Assembly (NCBI GenBank): GCA_003557565.1
Contig: PWOG01000124.1
Location: 1 to 5,943 of the forward strand
Direction of reading: 5' to 3'
Length of the DNA stretch: 5,943 bases
Source of the DNA: Desulfobulbaceae bacterium
GTDB taxonomy: Bacteria; Desulfobacterota; Desulfobulbia; Desulfobulbales; Desulfurivibrionaceae
Shown: positions 1-4,631 of the stretch, piece by piece
Position numbering within the stretch: the first letter of the stretch is position 1
How the letters are laid out: every line of letters begins with the position of its first letter
Position numbers and translations under genes: made by a program
Notes under the pieces: generated by a model
Seen by the model: the letters and a program-made list of their open reading frames with translations, nothing else
What the model was told of the DNA's origin: nothing
Database searches by the model: none

Positions 1-2
1 AC

Positions 3-95
3 GGCCTGGCAGCAATCCTGCTGGCCTGGACCCCGCTGGTCATCCTGGCCCTCTACTACCAGGCAGGGCGTGAGGGGGATGGGGTCAAGTCTTGA
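3..95 (+). CDS. C-terminal end of an unidentified membrane protein (partial, 5' end outside window)
   Basis: The third frame is open from the window edge to a TGA at 93-95 and encodes about 30 residues. The first ~20 (GLAAILLAWTPLVILALYYQ) look like a transmembrane helix, followed by a short charged tail ending REGDGVKS. The last four residues and the stop come from the repeat that starts at 81, so the native C-terminus has been altered. If element 81-2762 is removed, the frame reads GAT-TGA and the protein ends REGD, with the stop overlapping the ATG of the DUF218 gene (TGATG). That suggests the two were originally a tightly coupled operon pair. The family cannot be identified from so short a tail. 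The reading frame is plausible because of its hydrophobicity and the restored junction, not because of homology. Confidence 0.6.
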   Translation, partial: GLAAILLAWTPLVILALYYQAGREGDGVKS

Positions 96-169
96 CATGA
101 CAGTTGTCTTGGGCTTGGTGGTCTCGAGTGGTTTACTTCTTGCGTCCATTAAAAATGGGGGGAATACCG
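81..169 (+). repeat. 89-bp direct repeat, copy A (RAYT-1 end plus 3' extension)
   Basis: This copy matches 1014-1102 at 87 of 89 positions, with no gaps; the differences are T/C and A/C in the middle third. It begins with the RAYT-1 end. The first 13 bases after GGG (84-96, GTCAAGTCTTGAC) form a perfect palindrome, and a second small palindrome CCATT-AAA-AATGG lies further in. The TGA inside it (93-95) is the present stop codon of the upstream gene. Just after 169 the similarity to the other copy continues weakly for about 20 bp. Confidence 0.9.
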
Positions 170-191
170 GGGTGCTTACGGAATTGGCCGG

Positions 192-232
192 TTGACTTCC
201 CGCAGTGGTTTAGTTACTGTTCGATAATAGTA
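192..232 (+). promoter_or_regulatory. Possible promoter and operator of the UPF0175/DUF3368 pair
   Basis: TTGACT at 192-197 is followed after 17 bp by TACTGT (215-220), a good -35 with a weak -10. An imperfect inverted repeat TACTGTT-CGAT-AATAGTA (215-232, 6 of 7 pairs) overlaps the -10, as expected for an autoregulated toxin-antitoxin operon. A G-rich stretch at 259-265 lies before the ATG at 271 and may serve as ribosome binding site. This is pattern matching only. Confidence 0.35.
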
Positions 233-270
233 CACGATTCAGGGAAGATTATTTTTTTGGGGGTGATGCC

Positions 271-528
271 ATGAGAAATGTGGTTGAAATTGATTTTCCA
301 AGCGAAATACTGCTTGGCCTCCATCTTGATGCCGGACAATTTGCCAAGCTGATTAAAAAGGAAACGGCTATTGCCCTGTTCAAGGATGGCAAGCTTTCTT
401 CTGGCATGGCAGCGCGTTGGCTCGGTGTTCCCAGGGTGCATTTTCTTATACAGGCCATGCAGGAGGGTGACGCAACCCTGCTGCAGGACAATGAAGAAGA
501 TTTTTCCCGCGAGACCTCCCTGTTGTGA
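271..528 (+). CDS. UPF0175 family antitoxin
   Basis: This 85-residue protein fits the small UPF0175 family in size and in pattern: an N-terminal strand VVEIDFPSEIL, then helices including TAIALFKDGKLSSGMAARWL and a helix-turn-helix-like segment LGVPRVHFLIQAM (about residues 51-63). UPF0175 proteins are commonly found immediately upstream of DUF3368 or other PIN-type toxins and are regarded as their antitoxins. Here the stop TGA (526-528) overlaps the GTG start of the next gene (525) as GTGA, indicating translational coupling. The ATG at 271 has a G-rich sequence 6-12 nt upstream. Expected role: bind and neutralise the PIN toxin, and perhaps repress the operon through the inverted repeat at 215-232. 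The family assignment is from recognised sequence pattern; activity is inferred. Confidence 0.85.
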   Translation: MRNVVEIDFPSEILLGLHLDAGQFAKLIKKETAIALFKDGKLSSGMAARWLGVPRVHFLIQAMQEGDATLLQDNEEDFSRETSLL

Positions 529-998
529 TTGTTTATTCCAACACCACCCCCTTCATCGCGCTGGCGGGCATCGGTTGCCTGGACCTATTGCCGAAAATAT
601 TCGGCGAGGTTCGTGTCGCTCAAGCTGTCGTTGATGAGTGCGCCGAAGGTGGGCGTGTCTTTGTTCCTTCTTTGCTTGAGTTGGATTGGGTTATTCCGGT
701 TCCTGATGATCCGGCCACGGAGTTGACGATTTTGTTCGAGCTTGATCGCGGGGAGAAACAAACGATTTTGCTTGCCCGGAGGGATAGGGCCGAGAAAGTC
801 ATCATCGACGAACGGCTTGGAAGAAGTGTGGCGGAATACCTTGGGCTCGATGTGGTTGGCACACTGGGTATCCTTGCCAAGGCCAAAACGCTTGGGCTTA
901 TCAAATCATTTCAAGACACGGCATCCCTCATGCAGCAGAACGGGGTCTATTATAACTCCTCGTTGATTCGGCGTATCGCGCTCCATTTGGGTGAATGA
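525..998 (+). CDS. DUF3368 PIN-like nuclease toxin
   Basis: The 157-residue product matches the DUF3368 layout: an N-terminal strand with SNTTPFIALAGIGCLDLL (5-22), an acidic residue in AVVDEC (E38), LDRGEKQTILLA (73-84, E77), and VIIDERLGR...GLDVVGTLGIL (92-117, D95/E96). DUF3368 belongs to the PIN fold, whose acidic residues bind metal for RNA cleavage. The first canonical Asp is Asn here (N6); I recall SNTTP as a recurring variant in this family but could not check it. The start is a GTG overlapping the antitoxin stop (GTGA), the only sensible start giving the complete first strand. The gene ends 15 bp before repeat copy B. The length is normal and there is no frameshift, so the module appears intact. 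RNase toxin activity is inferred from the family. Confidence 0.85.
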   Translation: MIVYSNTTPFIALAGIGCLDLLPKIFGEVRVAQAVVDECAEGGRVFVPSLLELDWVIPVPDDPATELTILFELDRGEKQTILLARRDRAEKVIIDERLGRSVAEYLGLDVVGTLGILAKAKTLGLIKSFQDTASLMQQNGVYYNSSLIRRIALHLGE

Positions 999-1013
999 GG
1001 TAGCCATCAAACT

Positions 1014-1102
1014 GGGGTCAAGTCTTGACATGACAGTTGTCTTGGGCCTGGTGGTCTCGCGTGGTTTACTTCTTGCGTCCATTAAAAATGGGGGGAATAC
1101 CG
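1014..1102 (+). repeat. 89-bp direct repeat, copy B
   Basis: Near-identical (87/89) to 81-169 and in the same orientation. It separates the UPF0175/DUF3368 module from the ParDE module. Its RAYT-1 end faces the DUF3368 gene, and its far end stops 7 bp short of the parE stop codon at 1110-1112. The end palindrome GTCAAGTCTTGAC is at 1017-1029. The two copies flank the first toxin-antitoxin pair, so recombination between them would delete that pair cleanly. Confidence 0.9.
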
Positions 1103-1109
1103 TGGCATT

Positions 1110-1400
1110 TTACGGGATATGCCTGGCGAGGATCATGCGTTGGTGCAAAATGCGCACGACGCCAAGGCTGTCTTTGCCCGGCCGGTAAACAATTATATGG
1201 GAGCCGACCGGGTAGACCAGATGCGTCGGGGGCAAGTCGTCTCGACAATGGCCCAGTTGCGGGTTGTTACTGAGCGCCATGAGCGCGTCGTTGATCTTAT
1301 CACGGTAGACGACGAGTTGAGCGTGGCCCCAAGTTTCTCCGGTAAAGCGCAGTATGTCAATGAAATCCGCCCGTGCTCTCGGCGAGAGCTTGATTGGCAG
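1110..1400 (-). CDS. parE: ParE-family toxin with a CTG start
   Basis: Reading the minus strand from CTG at 1400-1398 to TAA at 1112-1110 gives 96 residues starting MPIKLSPRARADFIDILRFT, followed by GETWGHAQLVVYRDKI, NNPQLGHCRDDL, YPVGSHIIVYRP and RILHQRMILARHIP. These are the hallmark segments of RelE/ParE-superfamily ParE, and the length is typical. There is no ATG, GTG or TTG start: a TGA lies six codons before the CTG, and the next ATG is internal (codon 41), so CTG is the only start that yields a complete protein. It begins 2 nt after the parD stop, with no clear Shine-Dalgarno, suggesting coupling to parD translation. ParE toxins typically poison DNA gyrase. A non-canonical start may keep toxin output low, or may be a silencing mutation. 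No frameshift or internal stop. Confidence 0.85.
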   Translation of the reverse strand: MPIKLSPRARADFIDILRFTGETWGHAQLVVYRDKINDALMALSNNPQLGHCRDDLPPTHLVYPVGSHIIVYRPGKDSLGVVRILHQRMILARHIP

Positions 1401-1402
1401 GC

Positions 1403-1690
1403 CTAAGGGAGGACATCAGGGTCCATTGGTCGGCCACTGTGCATTGCGTTAACAGCGCTTTGGGTGATGTTGTCCAGTGCCTCTGGGGTGTAGTCCATCC
1501 CTTCGCCACGGTTGAGTTGATCATCGCCTTTCTGGATGGCAGCGTGCCAGGCCGCGAGACGGATTTCCTCGGCTTGCATGCGGCGAATGGCATCACGAAT
1601 CACTTCGGTAGCATTGCCGTAGGAGCCGCTGGCGACTTTGCTCTTGATAAAGCTTTCCATCTCCGGCGAAAGATTGATGTGCATGGTCAT
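1403..1690 (-). CDS. parD: ParD-family antitoxin
   Basis: The 95-residue protein begins MTMHINLSPEMESFIKSKV, continues SGSYGNATEVIRDAIRRM, and then has an acidic, flexible C-terminal half. The first ~45 residues are a ribbon-helix-helix DNA-binding domain of the CopG/ParD type; the C-terminal half is expected to wrap ParE. The ATG at 1690-1688 has a strong Shine-Dalgarno AAAGGAGGG 6 nt upstream and a good promoter with a palindromic operator, so this start is preferred over the ATG two codons later. It is the first gene of a parDE pair transcribed opposite to its neighbours. Expected roles: neutralise ParE and repress the operon. Confidence 0.9.
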   Translation of the reverse strand: MTMHINLSPEMESFIKSKVASGSYGNATEVIRDAIRRMQAEEIRLAAWHAAIQKGDDQLNRGEGMDYTPEALDNITQSAVNAMHSGRPMDPDVLP

Positions 1691-1696
1691 GGTTTG

Positions 1697-1705
1697 CCCT
1701 CCTTT
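1697..1705 (-). promoter_or_regulatory. Strong ribosome binding site of parD
   Basis: On the minus strand AAAGGAGGG ends 6 nt before the ATG at 1690. It is much stronger than anything before parE, consistent with excess antitoxin synthesis. Confidence 0.8.
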
Positions 1706-1716
1706 GTTTTATACAT

Positions 1717-1745
1717 AATATATCCACAGCATGGATATGCGTCAA
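1717..1745 (-). promoter_or_regulatory. parDE promoter with palindromic operator
   Basis: On the minus strand TTGACG (1745-1740) is followed after exactly 17 bp by TATATT (1722-1717), a near-consensus sigma-70 promoter. A perfect inverted repeat, ATATCCA-CAGCA-TGGATAT on the plus strand (1720-1738), covers the spacer and half of the -10. This is the usual arrangement for autorepression by a ParD ribbon-helix-helix dimer. The binding itself is inferred. Confidence 0.75.
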
Positions 1746-1762
1746 GCGGTTAGCTGGAGCTA

Positions 1763-1786
1763 GGGTCAAGTCTTGACATGACAGTT
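1763..1786 (+). repeat. RAYT-1 left inverted end (24 bp)
   Basis: GGGTCAAGTCTTGACATGAC plus four more bases is the exact reverse complement of 2738-2761. It is also identical to the first bases of the 89-bp repeats (from 82 and 1015). It contains the palindrome GTCAAGTCTTGAC at 1765-1777. The first base outside is A, where the other copies have a fourth G. Confidence 0.9.
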
Positions 1787-1802
1787 GTTGTCGCAGTAAA
1801 GT
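1773..1802 (+). promoter_or_regulatory. Probable promoter of transposase 1, -35 inside the inverted end
   Basis: TTGACA (1773-1778), a perfect -35, lies inside the terminal repeat. It is followed after 18 bp by TAAAGT (1797-1802), and the ATG is at 1809. The leader would be extremely short and no Shine-Dalgarno is visible, so translation is probably weak. Element 2 has the same arrangement, which raises confidence. Confidence 0.45.
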
Positions 1803-1808
1803 GTCGCC

Positions 1809-2765
1809 ATGGCTCGCCCGCTGCGTATTGAATATGAAGGCGCCTGGTATCATGTAATGAACCGGGGCCGTGGACGTTGCGTCACCTTTCCGGCAGATGC
1901 GGCTTACCGGGCTTTTCTTGACACCATGGCCGAAGCTGTCGAGCGTTTTCAGCTTGAAGTCCATGCCTACTGCCTTATGCCCAATCACTATCACCTGCTG
2001 GTCCGTACTCCTTTGGGTAATCTTTCGCGCATAATGCGTCACATCGATGGTCTTTACACCCAGCGTCACAATCGGCTGGTCAATACCGACGGTTCCCTTT
2101 TTCGAGGCCGTTACAAGGCTATCCTGGTGGAAGCGGATGCCTATCTCCTGTCGCTTTCCCGCTATATTCACCGTAATCCCGTGGCGGGGGAGACTCCCCT
2201 GGTGACGGCGTTGGACGATTGGCCGTGGTCCAGCTACCCGGTTTACACCGGGCACCGTGAGCCGCCACCTTGGCTGGTTCTTGACGACATTCGCAATGGC
2301 ATCGGTTCCCATGATTTTCCGGCGAGATACCAGGCGTTCGTGGAGTCCGGCGAGGAGGATGTGGTAGATATTTTCCATGCCCGGGAGCGCCAGGAACCGA
2401 TTTTGGGCCGGGAAGCCTTTCGAGAACGCGTGTTGGGTGGTGGCCGCCGTCTGCCGGAGGTTCCTCGCCGCCAGACCCGCCCCTTGCAACAACCCGAGGC
2501 GCTGTTACGTGCCGTGGCCGCCTGGTTCGATCTGGAGGTGGAGCATATCCTGGCCCGTGGCAATACCGGTGCCGCCGAGGCGCGTCCCTTTGCCATGTGG
2601 TTGTGCCAACAGGAAGCCGGGCTGACCTTGCGGGAGATCGGGGTCCGCTTCGGCAACATTCACTACTCTGCGGTCAGTCAGAATATCCGGCGGTTGAAAC
2701 TGCGTTGGGGGAAAGAGAGGCTGTGTCGGCAACAGCAAACTGTCATGTCAAGACTTGACCCCTGA
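1809..2765 (+). CDS. REP-associated tyrosine transposase 1 (Y1/HUH)
   Basis: This 318-residue protein starts MARPLRIEYEGAWYHVMNRG, the typical opening of REP-associated Y1 transposases (Y1_Tnp/IS200-like). The metal-binding HUH motif is seen as MPNHYHLLV with H60 and H62. The conserved SLFRGRYKA segment is at 96-104, and the single catalytic tyrosine is most likely Y119 in SRYIHRNP. Residues ~225-318 form an extra C-terminal region with a helix-turn-helix resembling DnaA domain IV (LTLREIG...SAVSQNIRRLKL, 272-298), probably for specific recognition of the ends. Family members nick single-stranded REP DNA and form a 5'-phosphotyrosine link. The last eight residues (TVMSRLDP) are encoded by the right inverted end, and the stop TGA overlaps the ATG of the next gene. 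All key residues are present, so it is probably active. The ATG at 1809 is the only start keeping the conserved N-terminus. Confidence 0.92.
   Translation: MARPLRIEYEGAWYHVMNRGRGRCVTFPADAAYRAFLDTMAEAVERFQLEVHAYCLMPNHYHLLVRTPLGNLSRIMRHIDGLYTQRHNRLVNTDGSLFRGRYKAILVEADAYLLSLSRYIHRNPVAGETPLVTALDDWPWSSYPVYTGHREPPPWLVLDDIRNGIGSHDFPARYQAFVESGEEDVVDIFHARERQEPILGREAFRERVLGGGRRLPEVPRRQTRPLQQPEALLRAVAAWFDLEVEHILARGNTGAAEARPFAMWLCQQEAGLTLREIGVRFGNIHYSAVSQNIRRLKLRWGKERLCRQQQTVMSRLDP
2738..2762 (-). repeat. RAYT-1 right inverted end
   Basis: Bases 2738-2761 are the perfect reverse complement of 1763-1786. With base 2762 the end finishes CTTGACCCC, matching the four-G start of the copies at 81 and 1014. 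The palindrome GTCAAGACTTGAC is at 2747-2759. The repeat encodes the transposase C-terminus and lies directly against TGATG, the ydcF start. Confidence 0.92.
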
Positions 2766-3547
2766 TGGGCACACTGTATCTTCATAAAATCCTGCCTGTG
2801 TTCGTGCTGCCGCTGGGCTTGAGCTTGCTGCTGGTGCTGGCTGGTCTGCTGCTGCGGCGGCGCTTGCCAGTGCTGCTCGGGGTGCTGCTGCTGTGGGTGT
2901 TCAGTATGCCGGTGGTGGCCAATTCTCTGCTGGTCCTGCAGGAAGGCCGGGAAGGGCGGGTGCCGCCAGAGAACCTGGCGGAGGCCGAGGCGGTGGTGGT
3001 GCTCAGCGGCATGTTGCGTGACGTTCCCGGGGCGCCCCTGGGTGAGTGGGGCAGCGCCGTGGATCGTTTCGAGGCCGGAGTGGAGTTGTGGCGGGCCAAT
3101 AAGGCGCCTTACCTGGTGTTCACCGGCGGCTGGGTACCCTGGCGGCCGGAGGCGGTGCCGGAGGGGGAACTCCTGCGGCAGCGGGCCGGGCTTTTGGGGG
3201 TGCCGGACGAGGCCATGCTGGTCACCGGCAAGGTGGGCAATACCGACGACGAGGCCACGGCGGTGCGGGAGCTGTGGCACGACCGGCGGGTGGATGCCCG
3301 AAACCGGGAGGCGCCAAACATTATCCTGGTCACCAGCGCCTTTCATATGCCCCGGGCCGCATGGTTGTTTGAGCGGGCCGGCTTTGAAGTGCAGCGATAT
3401 CCGGTGGATTTTTATCGCGACAGCGCCAGCCGTACGGCCCCCCAGGACTTCCTGCCCTCGGCGGAGGCCCTGCGGGATTCGCATATGGTGCTACGCGAGT
3501 GGCTGGGCCTGGCCTTCTATGTAACGGGGTCAAATCTTTATCCTTGA
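2765..3547 (+). CDS. YdcF/ElyC-like DUF218 membrane protein
   Basis: The 260-residue product has two N-terminal hydrophobic helices (about 9-30 and 34-55) joined by an RRR turn, then a DUF218 domain from about 75: VVVLSGM (77-83), an FTGGW motif (119-123), NTDDEA (159-164), and VTSAFHMPRAAWLFERAGF (189-207). This order matches ElyC/YdcF-type inner-membrane proteins, some of which act in peptidoglycan and lipid-carrier metabolism; the exact reaction is not established. The ATG overlaps the TGA of transposase 1 as TGATG, and before insertion probably overlapped the upstream membrane gene's stop in the same way. The last six residues (GSNLYP) and the stop come from the left end of element 2, so a short native tail has been replaced after the conserved REWLGLAFY segment. 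The core domain looks intact and functional. Host gene, not cargo: it fills exactly the gap between the two elements. Confidence 0.88.
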   Translation: MGTLYLHKILPVFVLPLGLSLLLVLAGLLLRRRLPVLLGVLLLWVFSMPVVANSLLVLQEGREGRVPPENLAEAEAVVVLSGMLRDVPGAPLGEWGSAVDRFEAGVELWRANKAPYLVFTGGWVPWRPEAVPEGELLRQRAGLLGVPDEAMLVTGKVGNTDDEATAVRELWHDRRVDARNREAPNIILVTSAFHMPRAAWLFERAGFEVQRYPVDFYRDSASRTAPQDFLPSAEALRDSHMVLREWLGLAFYVTGSNLYP

Positions 3548-3549
3548 CA
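3526..3549 (+). repeat. RAYT-2 left inverted end (24 bp)
   Basis: GGGGTCAAATCTTTATCCTT followed by GACA is the exact reverse complement of 4608-4631. Bases 3529-3548 can pair GTCAA with TTGAC around a 10-nt loop: the same stem as the RAYT-1 ends with a longer, different loop. It supplies codons for SNLYP and the TGA of ydcF. Confidence 0.95.
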
Positions 3550-3572
3550 CAAGGCCCCAGGTTCACTAAATA
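3544..3572 (+). promoter_or_regulatory. Possible promoter of transposase 2, -35 inside the inverted end
   Basis: TTGACA (3544-3549) closes the left inverted end. It is followed after 17 bp by TAAATA (3567-3572), a weak -10, 10 nt before the ATG. This parallels the arrangement before transposase 1. Confidence 0.4.
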
Positions 3573-3584
3573 GCTCTCAGCTAT
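3570..3584 (+). promoter_or_regulatory. Hairpin covering the transposase 2 start codon
   Basis: ATAGCT-CTC-AGCTAT is a perfect 6-bp stem with a 3-nt loop whose last two bases are the A and T of the ATG at 3583. There is no Shine-Dalgarno upstream. In RNA it would hide the start codon; in DNA it could be a sub-terminal transposase site. Either role is inferred. Confidence 0.4.
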
Positions 3585-4560
3585 GTCGCGACCACTTCGT
3601 ATTCAATATCCCGGCGCTGTCTACCATGTTACTCATCGTGGCAACGAACGTGGTCTCATCTTCAGGGATGATGCCGACCGGCGGCAGTTTCTGGTTCTCC
3701 TTTCCCGTTCCTTGGTCAACTATGATGTTATTCTGCACAGCTATGTGCTGATGGATAACCACTTCCATTTGCTGACCGAAACTCCCCTGGGTAATCTTTC
3801 GGAGTTCATGCGACATTTCAACATCTCTTACACTAACTATTACAATCGGCGGCACGATCGGGCCGGCAATCTGTATCAAGGCCGCTTCAAAAGTTTATTA
3901 ATCGACAACGAGGTCTATCTGTCGGCGGTTTCCAGGTATATTCACTTGAGTCCAGCGCGCATCGGCGGTATGCAGGATAAGGACCAGGTGGAGCGGTTTG
4001 CCCTTCTGCTTGATTACCCGTGGAGCAGCCTGCCGGGATATTTGTCCACCCAAAAGCGACAGGATTTTGTGACCTACGGTCCGGCATTGGAGGAGTATGG
4101 TGGTGATACGCCTGCCGGCCGGGCCGAATATAAGCGCCGGCTCGGCATCGATTTGTCGGAAGGTTTGGTGGTCCGGGAGAAGATTATCGGCCAAAGCATC
4201 ATGGGTGACGAAAGATTCGTGGAACGGGTGCGGAAGAAGTTGCTGCCGGATAAGAATGACCGGGAACGGCCGGCGGTCGGTACCATCCGCCAGCACAAGA
4301 AAAAAGACGACTTGTTGCGGATTGTTGCCGCGAAACTGGAAGAGCCGCTGGAAACACTGTTGCATCGCCCCGGGTTGCCCCGGCAGATGACCATGGATAT
4401 CCTTTATCGATATGGCGGCCTGAAAAACCCGGATATCGGCGCCCTTATGGGGGTTGATTACAGCACGGTGAGCCAGGGGCGGAAACGACTGCGGGAGAGG
4501 GTGGCGGCCGATGCGAAGTTGCAGAAACTATTGGCGGAGTTGGAATATCTTTGTCGCTGA
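3583..4560 (+). CDS. REP-associated tyrosine transposase 2 (Y1/HUH)
   Basis: The 325-residue protein starts MSRPLRIQYPGAVYHVTHRG. It carries the HUH motif as MDNHFHLLTETP (H60, H62), NLYQGRFKSLL (97-107), and the probable catalytic tyrosine Y119 in SRYIHLSPAR. An additional C-terminal part (about 240-325) contains a DnaA-like helix-turn-helix (KNPDIGALMGVDYSTVSQGRKRL, roughly 281-303). It shares the overall plan of transposase 1, but differs clearly in sequence and recognises different ends, so it is a separate lineage rather than a recent duplicate. Unlike transposase 1, its frame stops before the right end, leaving a 47-bp AT-rich spacer (4561-4607) with a small palindrome GCAAATTTTGC. Start chosen because it gives the complete conserved N-terminus. 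All catalytic residues are present; probably active but weakly translated. Confidence 0.92.
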   Translation: MSRPLRIQYPGAVYHVTHRGNERGLIFRDDADRRQFLVLLSRSLVNYDVILHSYVLMDNHFHLLTETPLGNLSEFMRHFNISYTNYYNRRHDRAGNLYQGRFKSLLIDNEVYLSAVSRYIHLSPARIGGMQDKDQVERFALLLDYPWSSLPGYLSTQKRQDFVTYGPALEEYGGDTPAGRAEYKRRLGIDLSEGLVVREKIIGQSIMGDERFVERVRKKLLPDKNDRERPAVGTIRQHKKKDDLLRIVAAKLEEPLETLLHRPGLPRQMTMDILYRYGGLKNPDIGALMGVDYSTVSQGRKRLRERVAADAKLQKLLAELEYLCR

Positions 4561-4607
4561 GCAAATTTTGCCAGTTATTTCGCTGTCATTTCAAATTGTC
4601 AATTTAA

Positions 4608-4631
4608 TGTCAAGGATAAAGATTTGACCCC
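4608..4631 (-). repeat. RAYT-2 right inverted end (24 bp)
   Basis: Perfect reverse complement of 3526-3549. It contains AAGGA and a TTG that together form the apparent translation start of the methyltransferase, and it is followed directly by TGA, as is the right end of element 1. Confidence 0.95.
4612..4626 (+). promoter_or_regulatory. Ribosome binding site and TTG start contributed by the RAYT-2 end
   Basis: AAGGA (4612-4616) lies 7 nt before TTG (4624-4626), good spacing for initiation. Both lie inside the inverted end. The next in-frame ATG (4675) would remove a segment (GSHYQFGRY) that looks conserved, so TTG is preferred. Confidence 0.55.

Larger units (their letters stand above)
81..2762 (+). 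mobile_element. Composite RAYT element 1 carrying two toxin-antitoxin modules
   Basis: The unit starts with GGGGTCAAGTCTTGACATGA at 81 and ends with the inverted copy finishing ...CTTGACCCC at 2762. Two more direct copies lie inside, at 1014 and 1763, giving three compartments: UPF0175/DUF3368 (plus strand), ParD/ParE (minus strand) and the Y1 transposase (plus strand). Joining base 80 to base 2763 restores an in-frame stop for the upstream gene, overlapping the next gene's start, and no target duplication is left over. Known biology: RAYTs are single-strand HUH transposases associated with REP palindromes and are generally not known for carrying cargo. Inference: the whole 2.68 kb entered as one unit, or was assembled stepwise on an earlier solo insertion at the same point. 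Confidence 0.65.
3526..4631 (+). mobile_element. RAYT element 2, transposase only
   Basis: A 1106-bp unit with perfect 24-bp inverted ends (3526-3549 and 4608-4631) around one Y1 transposase gene. It lies exactly between ydcF and the methyltransferase, and its ends provide the stop of the former and the start of the latter. No target duplication is visible. Exact removal would join the two host frames into one, which suggests that a few host bases were lost or changed at insertion, or that the pre-insertion sequence differed. Confidence 0.8.

Noticed and set aside
81..1102. CRISPR array or integron attC cassette array
   Set aside because: There are only two long near-identical copies about 930 bp apart, with full genes between them, no regular spacers and no integrase. 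The repeats match the RAYT ends instead.
1357..1596. Minus-strand frame starting in parD and ending in parE
   Set aside because: It is a third frame across both genes with no family resemblance; the real toxin is in the frame starting at the CTG at 1400.
1394..1753. Plus-strand frame of 119 codons opposite parD
   Set aside because: It covers the parD coding sequence and its promoter, and has no recognisable motif; a shadow of parD.
1593..2492. Long open frame on the minus strand (299 codons) across transposase 1
   Set aside because: It lies antisense to a clearly conserved transposase, has no recognisable domain, and its composition is that expected of a mirror frame. It also overlaps the parD start region.
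2678..3484. Long open frame on the minus strand (268 codons) opposite the DUF218 gene
   Set aside because: Its protein is rich in Q, H, P and R with low complexity, typical of an antisense shadow of a Leu/Ala-rich GC-rich gene.
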